Assembly: GCA_025602915.1 (NCBI GenBank)
Contig: JAHLJZ010000071.1
Coordinates: 1-64,000 of the forward strand
Direction: 5' to 3'
DNA length: 64,000 bases
Origin: Paraphysoderma sedebokerense
Lineage: Eukaryota > Blastocladiomycota > Physodermatomycetes > Physodermatales > Physodermataceae
Below, one piece after another: positions 55,068-64,000 of this stretch. Position numbers and translations under genes: made by a program. Below the pieces are notes generated by a model. That model did not search any database. It was not told the origin of the DNA and saw nothing but the letters and a program-made list of their open reading frames with translations. Within the stretch, counting starts at the first letter, position 1; each line of letters starts with the position of its first letter.

Positions 55068-57978
55068 ATGCATGATCCAAACATTAGTTCAAGCAGCAAT
55101 TGTCCTAATTCCGCATCTTCACTTACGCCAAGGAAACCGCAAAATGTTTTGAACAACTTAGATGAAAATCCTAACTCTAAGGACGCCTTCCCTGCCGCAA
55201 AAAGGAAAAGCGTGGCGTCATTGGTTTCTCCGATACCAGTCTCGAATAACCGTCGCAGTTCGTTCTTCAGTTGGAGAGCATCATCACATGCACCAGCACT
55301 CGATCCAAGTTTATCATCTTACCTTAAAATGGCGGTTAAGAAGCCGCAAGATGACAAAAATGTGGATACGCAGGGTAGAAAGAGGAGACGATTATCGATT
55401 GGTACGATGTTACTCATTCCACCGATGCCAAAACGTTCTGAGAAGTATGCTCCAGTCGATGTTTTTCTGCCTTCGGCATTGCTGAGTGCAACTCATTTTC
55501 TAATCGTCTATTTCCTAGGATGTCATTGAGGGAAGTTATCAAATTGGCCGGTATAGCTACTGGTTTGATTTATGGTGATACTGCCACTGCTCCTATGTTT
55601 GTCCTCAAGCACATGGTCCACTCCGATTTCAACGAAACTGCTTATGAGCTGCAAATAATGGGTTTTCTCAGTATCATTATTTGGATCACAATCATCCTCG
55701 GTGCTATTAAATACGTTGGATGTGTTGTTCAAGCGGACAACAATGGTGAAGGGGGGACATTAGCGTTAATCTCAATGTTACCAAGTGCAGAAGAGGAAAG
55801 TGCCCCGGTTATAATCAAAAAGTTTTACCGTATCTTCTTTACGGCTGCATTGTTGGGTTGTGGATTCATCCTTGCAGACGGAGTTCGTAATTTCAGAATC
55901 ATCCTTTCCAACATCTACTTGTATTGACTATTTCGTAGCTTATTACGTCCCCGATTTCAGTAGTCGCGGCCGTAGAGGGTCTATCAACAATTGATTCGTG
56001 AGTTGAGGATACTTCGTACAAGTTTCCGGTATTCCCTAATATCAAACCCTTACAATAGTGTCTTCGATGACTTGGTTATACCAATTGCTTGTGCGATATT
56101 GTTCGCGTTATTTTATTCTCAGCAGTACGGCACTGGCAAAGCATCGAGAGTTTTTATACCTCTTATGATCGTATGGTTCATTATTATATCGTCTCTGGGT
56201 CTTTATAGAATTATAGAAACCCCAAGAATATTATCAGCATGCAACCCTCTTTGGATCCTCCATTTCGTCAGTTTCAAAGGAGCAAAAGCTTCGTTTTCTA
56301 CTCTCTCTGATGCGTAAGTATACATATTATATTTACTTATTTTAAGCTGGTTTACAAATTCATCAGTTTGTCAGGGTCCTTGCAATTACCGGACTTGAAA
56401 CAATTTACGCCGACATCGGTTCGTACAAGCGAAAGCCGATATACTTATCATTTTTGACCGTTGTCGTTCCAGCCATCATTTTGAACTATCTTGGGTAACT
56501 TTTATAATAACTCTATACTTTGCATGGCAGCCAAATAATCTCTTTTTAGGCAAGGTGCACTTTTACTAAATGCGTTCGATAATGCTCTTCCCAGCAAAAA
56601 CCTTGTCGTAGGAAATCCATTCTTTTATCTCCCGCCAAGGTTAGTGATAAAATAAATGTACAATGAGATAATTACATTTTCTCATGTTTTGCATGTGGAT
56701 CGATAGTTGGTTGCGATTGCCTCTGGTGTTGTTCGCCACACTCGTGTCCGCTATTGCTTCGCAAGGAACCATTTCTGGCTGTTTTAGTCTTGTTGGTGTG
56801 TATAGATTTTGATAGGTGAGCATTATTATCACTGTGACAGCACTAACTGCGCTGGCTTTGTTAGATCAAGCGGTATGTTTTTTGCAAAAAAAATGCAGCG
56901 ACTTCTTCCCCAATGTCCTGATTAACCATGTTAGATCTCACTGCGAGCGTTTCCGCCGGTGGAGACCTATCACATAGTCAAGGATGGTCATGAGAGCGTT
57001 TATGTACCGATTCTCAACAAGATATTGTTACTTGGTGGACTCGTATTGGTGATAGTATTTCAGAAGGGCGACTCAATTACAAATTTGTATGGTTGGTAAC
57101 ATTCTCCCAGATCTTAAACTTCAAGTTTATTGACAACAAATTAGGGCTGTGTGTGGCTGGTGCAATGACTATAACTTCCATTCTATTTATTCTTGTGATG
57201 AAGTTCAAGTGGAAGACGAAAATGACACTTATTGTTTTGTTCATGCCCATCCTGGCTTTGGATACATTGCTCTTCATATCAACACTTACGAAAGTGGTGA
57301 AATTTGCTTGGGTCGCAATTATAATCAGCCTGTTCTTCTTTTTTGTTATGTTCGTTTGGCACAACATCACTGAAGAGATAAAAAATATTGAAGATAATGA
57401 CTTGTGGAATATAGCGATGTTGCGACAACATGTCCGTACCCATCCCCGAATAACGAATGCAATGGGCGTCTTCTTTGCGTCCGGTGATGAAGGTAACCCC
57501 AACTCAAATTTGGTTTCAAAACTGCGTGCATAAAAATTTAACAATTTGATATTCAGAGGTTCCTGACGCTCTGTGTAAACTCGGCCTCCGATTACAATGC
57601 CTTCCGGAAATAATTTTAATGGTTACAGTCTTTTGTGTGCCGCTTCCATTTGTCAGCGACGAAGATCGGATTCAATTCCGAACGATTGACTCCGCGCTTG
57701 GATTATATAAAGTCACTGTATGCTATGGCTTTGCAGAAAGACAAGTAGATACAATGCATGCGATTGTAAAAGCACGAAAGCGGGGATTGAGACACAAAGA
57801 AGGGGATCCGGTGTCATTCTTTACTTGCAGAAGTTCCATAGTAAGTCATCCCGCAAAAGGTCGGCTGCATGCGTTGTACGTTGCATTCTATGAGATTATG
57901 AGTAGAAATAGTTCAAACTTTGTTTACAGCTACAAACTACCCGCTAAAGATACGATGGAGGTGTGTTCAAAGCATTGA
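55068..57978 (+). CDS. HAK1: HAK/KUP-type high-affinity potassium transporter
   Basis: Eleven exons: 55068-55444, 55519-55882, 55939-55997, 56059-56313, 56375-56494, 56550-56639, 56707-56795, 56865-56872, 56935-57091, 57145-57492, 57557-57978; 762 residues. Plasma-membrane K+ (H+-coupled) uptake. A disordered 125-residue N-terminus precedes the core: IKLAGIATGLIYGDTATAPM (family motif YGDTGTSP), NNGEGGTLALISML, AVEGLS, VVPISVV-like DDLVIPIACAILFALF, LAITGLETIYADIGSYKRKP, YLGQGALLLNAF, ATLVSAIASQGTISGCFSLV, DQAISLRAFPPVETYH, GLCVAGAMTITSILFILVMK and the cytosolic C-terminus ending KLPAKDTMEVCSKH. About 12 hydrophobic helices are present. The 8-nt exon (D-Q-A) is deduced from family alignment and phase; see findings. 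Confidence 0.94.
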
Positions 57979-58501
57979 TAATTTTTCATGATTCCATTTA
58001 ACGATTCTAGCTTCATTTTAGATAACCAGTCAAATATTCATTTGAATGGATTACTCAAGTTAAAATCTTTATGGAAACTATTTTCTTTTGGGGTTCATAC
58101 TGACCAGAATTTCATGTTGATGATTCACATCGCAATTCCGGGCTTTTAACTGTTTTCGTGTGTGATTAGTTTTATGCTGTAATAATATTTATAAATAGAA
58201 ATGCTCAATAAAACATAATCAAGACACATATGTGATAATTGCCACCGTTCTCTAGTTCTCTAATGATAATGAGTTTTCATTGTAGAATCATCGCTAGAGC
58301 CAGCTCTGCTCATTGATGACTCTATAGAAAATTATAGAGTCTAAAATACCTTATAAAAAATCACTGAATTACAGATCGAGGATTTAACGAGACTAAGCTT
58401 AAATGTCATTGTATCAAGAGGCAGTTTTTGAAAGCATTTAAAATCTGGAAAATTATCGCCGATATTAGTATTGTGCTTCACGGAAAGCGAAGCCTATAGC
58501 T
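57979..58501. other. Convergent intergenic region, about 0.5 kb
   Basis: 3' regions of HAK (+) and katanin p80 (-). An AATAAA on + at about 58206 may serve HAK polyadenylation. Nothing else seen. Confidence 0.4.
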
Positions 58502-61500
58502 TTATTGATCCCCAAGATGGGAGAACTCCTTCAAGGCATCCCTAATACAATTCCCTAAGGTTCCCGGAACTTTCATCAGGTCATTTAGCTGCGCTCGAAT
58601 CATTTTTAATTCTTCGTAGCAAGATTTACATTTCCTGATCCTGCCGAACGGATTAGAACGACAATAGTCAGAAAATATACGTGGAATAAATGAAGGCAAT
58701 ATAGCGACATATAAAAAGAGTGTGAACAGAAGGAAGCATAAGAGTGACGGAGAAAAGGAGCTTAATTACTTCTCATCGCGATTAATATCTACACCAGGTG
58801 AGTAGAATTGCTGAACTGATAGTGTCGTTTTAATCAGTTCCCCAAATTTTCGAAGAATTATTTTGATTGTAGAGCAGGCTGTTGTGATATAGCTTTTGAA
58901 TTAACAGTCGAGTCAGACATACGGACACTAATGTTTCACACTATTTTGATTAAATGAATGTCACCATACTCTTCATACACATCGAACAGCAACTCCCTTA
59001 ACAGCGGCAACAATCCCGTGCTAACATCCAAACTAATAAGTCTAGGTCTTGACATTAGCAGCCTCATAACATCAATCCAGACACTGCGATCATGTACTTC
59101 GTAAAGCGCTAACACAGAATTTCTAGCGTTCGATTCGATCCAAAGGGATTTGACAACACGAAGATGTTTCAGTCGCGTCGAAAGAATCGCTATCATGGAG
59201 CTACTGGAGGTTTGCATATTGCTGATCAGTTCCGACTCCGACCGTGGATGCAATGACGATGTGGTGATAGGTGCTCGAGTGCGCTCGCTCCCTCGCTAAT
59301 CAAACAAAGAACGTAATTGATGAAATCTATAATCATACAGAAAAGAGAGAAGAAAATCTTACTCACCATGAATTCGATGAAATCCAAGTTGATCATGGAT
59401 TGTCCGACGGCTGGAACGAATGGCGATTTCATTCCGCCAGAGACGCTGGTATTTGGAACATGACTTGTGATCTCCAAGGGAGTTTTACTATCGACAAGGG
59501 TTAATCCTATTAATCTTCTATCCAGATCTAACCGCTCGCCCAGCATTGGTGCTACTTCACGAGGATTATCAATGCTACTTAAGTATTGTTGCTCCAATTC
59601 ATCAAATGACATCGATGATCCCGTCACATCTACTTGTGTATTTTGATTGACAACGTTGCTATTCGACCTCGACAACATGGGTAAGCTCGAGCCTGAAGAG
59701 TTTGATCGGTTGAGAGATCCGTGTGATACAGTATTGTTTGTCAAAGTTGAAGATGTGAATGCCTTTTTAGCGGTTTTTGGATGTTTGAACCGCGGCTTAG
59801 GCGTTGATATTGACGAGGCGGAGTTGGGACGATGAGACATGGTTGAGGAGGAAGACGGAAGATTAGGAAGAATTGGCGGTGTTGAAGTAGAGATGGATGA
59901 TGAAGAGTCAAATTCTACATTTATATTATATATAGTTAGCGCTATAGACGGAGGAGATGCCTACATGGCTAAATACCATATGCTGCTGATTTTTGGAGCT
60001 CTGAGATAACCCCATTCATATGTATAGGTGGCAAAGTCGGCTGGTCAGATGCAAAAGCTTGATCAAGAACTGCAGTTATCAATTTCGGTGAACCAGTTTG
60101 CGTCATATTAGTGTAAGTCATAAAATCCGGTGTCGTTAAATGGTCCTTCCGGTTAAACTGAAGCTGACTTTTGCTGCCGACAGTGTGGGATTCACTCGGG
60201 GCCACTTGAAGGCTATCGCTCGACTTAAACGGCCGACATTGCTGAATCAGAGTTGCAAACTCAGTTGATGATCGAGAATCATGTATAGTACAACTATACA
60301 CACCATTATATCTGCTACCCATACTGTGACGATACTTTGATCTATCGTGGCAGCGACCAATTGACCCGAATTGGATGTTGCATTGAACTCCGCCAGGTTT
60401 TTCCAGTCGACATTGACAGTATCGTGACAAAATAACGGCTCCCATTCCCAAATCTTCGATGTAACTCATCAGTGTAATGCGTATTGAAGCCTTTTTACTA
60501 CTACTAAATTTGAATTCTCACCTTAAATCCTTCATTGCTAGCGGCAATACAAACACTTCCATCATTCGTAAAACCTAGCTTTTTTAGTTTTGATACTGGA
60601 TTACTGTACTCTGGTGTGGATGATAACAAGTCAAAGGTCTCCATATCCCAAAATTTGATTTCACCGTTTTCGCTTCCCGTGGCCATGAGGAACTCGTTTG
60701 GATGGAAACATATTGTACTAATAGAGCTCTTCGTATGACTGAACGTATGGAGTAGTTTTCCACCAGTTAAATCCCACAACTGATATGTCGAGGCCATACA
60801 TTTTCTAGTTAGATTAATGGATTCAGATGTTTACAACGCGGCATTTGTTACCTTGATTTGAGATTCTTCCCCTCCAGTTGCGATCCATTTTCCGTCAGGG
60901 GACATTCTAAGGATATGAACGGACTCGTGCTGCCCGGAATAAGTTTGAATGCACCCTTTTCTTCGGATGTCCCATACCTTTAATGATCCATCGTTGGACA
61001 CCGAAGCAAAAAATTCACCAAATGGATGAAATTCCACTGCTCGTACATTGGATCGATGACCACTTAATGTCCGTATCACTAAGACAAGGGAAGCCGCAAA
61101 TGAAGTTTTACTGTACTCTTAGTCATCCGCATTGATTTATATTTCGGTTTACCTTTTGCATGCTCCAAATCCCACAATTTGATTGATCCCCCTGCAGACC
61201 CGGCGACCACCAATTGCTCCACTGAATCCATTGTTACACATTCTACCGGAGTAGTGTGACCAGAGAGGCTCTTTATTAATTAGAATGAAAAAGAATTTGT
61301 ATTTATGGATTTGTGGTGGTAGGGGTCCTTGTGAGAACGGCAATATTACCATGATACATTCGTTCCGGCCGATAGCCCACAAATTGACTCTTCTATCGTC
61401 ACCCCCTGTGACCATAACCCTAGCACTTTGCGGACCGATTTTCAGACATGATACAGCGGAGGCATGGGCGATGAAGTCGTCTTCGAACAGGTGGCGAAAT

Positions 61501-61584
61501 TATGTGAGTCACAGTGCGACGACAAACAAGGATAGAAAAAAGGAAGCACGTAGTCAACAAACATAATTTTCCAACTATGGGCAT
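58502..61584 (-). CDS. KATNB1: Katanin p80 WD40 subunit B1
   Basis: Eleven exons (minus): 61584-61563, 61480-61350, 61270-61153, 61078-60852, 60779-60522, 60453-60304, 60241-59977, 59914-59367, 59295-58965, 58878-58770, 58640-58502; 765 residues. Regulatory subunit of the microtubule-severing katanin complex, targeting p60 to centrosomes and basal bodies. N-terminus: [20 protein letters not shown], then WD repeats such as [78 protein letters not shown] and [17 protein letters not shown] Ser-rich linker spans about 330-580. The con80 domain follows (about 590-765): [59 protein letters not shown]. The first intron (AAG acceptor) is the least certain junction. Katanin p80 is usually kept in ciliated or flagellated lineages. 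Confidence 0.94.
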
Positions 61585-61751
61585 GGGTATCAAGATCTTA
61601 TGGAATGTATGGTGGAAGGTATCTTGACAGGATGATGACAAGAAAAAATAAGTGGATCGCGAAGGCTGAAGAACGCGTGAATACAAGAACGGTCGGCCAA
61701 GGATTCCCATTACGACCAGCAACGAAACATTGTTAAATTCACAGCCTAGAA
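61585..61751. promoter_or_regulatory. Shared 167-bp upstream region of katanin p80 and IFT22
   Basis: Only 167 bp separate the two divergent ATGs, so both core promoters must overlap or abut. It suggests co-expression of two cilium-linked genes, for example during zoospore formation. No factor site was identified with confidence. Confidence 0.5.
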
Positions 61752-62718
61752 AATGACATCGTCCAGAAGAGTAAAGATCGCTCTGATAGGTCCTCCTCAG
61801 TCGGGGAAAACTTGTATAGCCAGTGATGTTATTTTTATCGCGCTCTCTCTGAGTATCGGCAACTCTTCTTAACACTCAAAATGTTTCTGCCAATCCAGAC
61901 TACCTCGCTTCAATCGACTCATCCCTCCGTAAAAACAAATATAGGCCCACAGTTGGTGTTAGGATTTTGGAATTTGACAGAAAAATCAAGCAAACTGGGA
62001 GCACGAAAAGTAGATCAGCGTCAGATAGTCCAGTTACTGTAACGGTGGAGTTGTGGTGCGTTTGCTTTATCTGTTCATATGTTTTGACCCTAAAAATTGA
62101 TCGGTTAATCCAAGGGACTGTTCCGGTAACGAAAAGTGAGTAATTTACATCTATTGATGCTCGTGTGATGTATAGGTATACCAAACCATGCCCTGACTGG
62201 ACACATTCAATATCATTCTGTTCCATGTACTTCAAACTGAAAGTTACGAGGGCAACTGGTCATCTCTTATTGAGGATGCCGATGGCATATGCTTTACGAT
62301 TAACGCGGACAGCAGCAATGTAGATGCCGATCTATTGAAATGGTCATTGTTGTTGTCTCTATTTCCAAACAATATGTAAATTTGACATGTCTCTTATCTG
62401 TGCTGTTCTTCCGCAGGCATTCTCAATTTAATTACCTAAAAGACCAGCAATCTATAATTTTCCTGCATAAAATGCAAAATCCAAATCAATCAAGATCAAA
62501 ATTCAAGCTACGTAAGTTACCAATCATCATCTTATGACTTCAATTGGATTTTGCCAATTTTATCGGTTCATCCATATTAACAATCGGCTATTATACATAA
62601 AACAGCGAAGGCACTTGCTAAGATATCGGCAATTTATACGAGTCTTGATGTGGATGCTGACACAATGAATATTCAAAGCCAATTTGATCGACTGTTAAGT
62701 AACTGTTTGGCAAAATGA
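61752..62718 (+). CDS. IFT22: Intraflagellar transport protein IFT22 (RABL5)
   Basis: Six exons: 61752-61821, 61899-62055, 62115-62135, 62244-62342, 62417-62511, 62606-62718; 184 residues, against 185 in human. Small Rab-like GTPase of the IFT-B core. The P-loop is RRVKIALIGPPQSGKTCIAN (GPPQSGKT at about residues 13-20), followed by YLASIDSS, YRPTVGVRILEF (switch region; human TQGVRILEF), VTVELWDCSGNENYEGNWSS (human ELWDCGGDAKFESCW), LIEDADGICFTINADSSN and KWHSQFNYLKDQQSIIFLHK. As in other IFT22 proteins, no classic NKxD motif is seen. One exon has only 21 nt, and two acceptors are AAG. Presence implies a working flagellum. Confidence 0.93.
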
Positions 62719-62949
62719 GAGAAGACCAAAACGAAAATGAAGTGGATAGGATAGCATAGAAGAAGTGACTGAGTCTTGCTCTTTTTCCATTTACATATCT
62801 TGGATTAGTGTGATTCGCGATAACAATTTGTAAACATGTTGTCGGACTACGGGAAAGTCGCGGAATTTCAGTTTCTAACATTGAAGTAAACCTTTATTGA
62901 TTATGCCTGGTCAAATGGAATCTCCTTCCAAACTTCTATAAGCGCAATC

Positions 62950-64000
62950 TCATGATGCAGTATTCTGTAGATAGTTCCTGAACCAATCTCTAAAGTTGAC
63001 ATGAGTCAAGTCGATGCCGACTTTCTGCATAGCTGAGGTTGATAATTGAGCGTTGTTGGGTCTTGGTGCTGTTGTTTGAGAAAAAGTATACATGAATATG
63101 ACGATTTGAAGATTTAAGAAGTTTTAAGACTGATCGAATTGAATTTTTTACCTGCATCGGGTTTGGGACCTGCAGGATTGATGTGGTCGATAGGAACTGC
63201 TAAAAGTTCACCAAAAATTTCTACCGAGTAGAATTAGGGCATATTCTTCAACCTTGCCAAAGAGAATTCCAAGAAAAAGAACAGAATACATACTGCACAT
63301 ATCATATTTCGTCATCCTTTCCGTAGCACTAAAATGGAAAATACCATGGATAGCGGGATTCTTCTGAACAACGGCTTTTTCAATCAACTGATGAATTACG
63401 TTTCCGACGTCGAGGACTGTAATCGTTAGAGTAAACAATTTTGTATTAGCTATAATTTCAAAACTCGACATGTGGATACGAATAGGGCAAGACTACCGTT
63501 CGTAGGGTACCGAATCTGCACATTATCCATGTCTACTCTGTTAGACGGATTCTAGTTTGAATTAATGTGATTAGCATAAGCGCTACAAACAGCTTTACAA
63601 ATGATTGAACGAACTTTGACAATATCCATTAGTATGTTGACTGCAGATTCTTCAGGTTTAGCAACCGGGCCGTATAAAACTGGAACACGAAGAATAACCG
63701 CACTAGGGTTCACCTGACGAATTGCCTGTTCGCCATTAAATTTAGTCTTGCCTTTATAAGTGTTAATGTTAACGGACGAGAAATGCAAGGGGCAGTCAGC
63801 AAACATTTCGTCTGGAGAGGAGGGTCGTCTATGAAGTCTTATGACGCACCATAGAAGTTCAAAGGGTTCGGCAGGTCGTTAACCTCGTAAGGCGGTTTGG
63901 CCCCGTCAAAGACATAATCCGTTGAGATATATATAAAGAGGGCTTTCAGTCTTAAAGCCAGGTTGGCCAAATGTTCAGTCGTCGCGACGTTTAACTAAAT
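62950..64000 (-). CDS. MAT2B-like protein (methionine adenosyltransferase regulatory subunit / dTDP-rhamnose reductase-like SDR), 5' end outside window
   Basis: The gene starts beyond base 64000. Exons visible (minus), approximate: upstream to 63852, about 63762-63615, 63551-63497, 63416-63295, 63220-63152, 63068-62950. Extended SDR of the RmlD family; MAT2B regulates S-adenosylmethionine synthetase. Readable motifs: NVATTEHLANLALRLKALFI, YISTDYVFDGAKPPYEVNDL, PNPLNFYGKTKFNGEQAIRQ with the Tyr-x3-Lys pair, AVILRVPVLYGPVAKPEESA, VQIRYPTNVLDVGNVIHQLI, GIFHFSATERMTKYDMCKIF, LLAVPIDHINPAGPKPDA and RPNNAQLSTSAMQKVGID. The order and spacing match MAT2B closely. The nucleotide-binding N-terminus is off-window. 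Fungal homologues exist, and the partner enzyme cannot be inferred here. Confidence 0.88.

Noticed and set aside
56796-56872. 35-nt alternative exon in HAK beginning after CAG at 56838-56840
   Set aside because: It is in phase but would insert nine residues into a conserved transmembrane segment; the 8-nt exon fits the family better.
1-64000. CRISPR arrays, bacterial operons, rRNA genes
   Set aside because: None seen; the window is intron-rich eukaryotic nuclear DNA.

Overview
The window is a gene-dense, moderately AT-rich stretch of a fungal nuclear genome. Genes are cut by many short introns (mostly about 50-130 bp, GT...AG). Fungal identity comes from a white collar-1 type LOV photoreceptor, a Zds1 C-terminal domain protein, a Tps2-type trehalose-phosphatase and a GPI-anchored Ser/Thr-rich surface protein. 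Two genes, an IFT22/RABL5 homologue and a katanin p80 homologue, point to a lineage that still builds flagella, so a zoosporic (chytrid-like) fungus is the best guess. That placement is inference; no species is claimed.

Layout. 1-16 kb: 3' part of a GPI-anchored mucin-like protein (+), PRP38 (-), a small coiled-coil protein (+), an ANKRD40 homologue (+), a leucine-rich-repeat protein (+), a disordered protein with an RPA-binding-like acidic helix (-), a 1093-residue mitochondrial-looking protein with a degenerate 3'-5' exonuclease fold (+), an NmrA-like protein (-) and a secreted orphan (+). 16-32 kb: a small polytopic membrane protein (+), a PLP-dependent GAD/CSAD-type decarboxylase (+), LSM5 (+), a 1350-residue Zds1-like protein (+) and the blue-light receptor (-). 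32-36 kb is gene-poor: microsatellite DNA, a solo LTR with a clean 5-bp target duplication, a cluster of inverted LTR-like fragments and a trace of a retroelement protease. 36-54.5 kb: LRR-RhoGEF (+), Tps2-like trehalose enzyme (+), universal stress protein (-), JMJD5/KDM8-like JmjC protein (-), spindle checkpoint MAD1 (+) and a tandem double-RGS protein (-). 55-64 kb: HAK potassium transporter with a predicted 8-nt microexon (+), katanin p80 (-), IFT22 (+) and a partial MAT2B-like subunit (-).

No operons are expected. Several pairs are head to head with short shared upstream regions: JmjC/MAD1 (250 bp), double-RGS/HAK (597 bp), katanin p80/IFT22 (167 bp), and the acidic-helix protein with the exonuclease-like protein (196 bp, with a perfect CACGTG palindrome). 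Exon models were built by hand from splice signals, reading phase and family alignment from memory. Where all phases close, the protein length is given; start codons are ATG unless stated.
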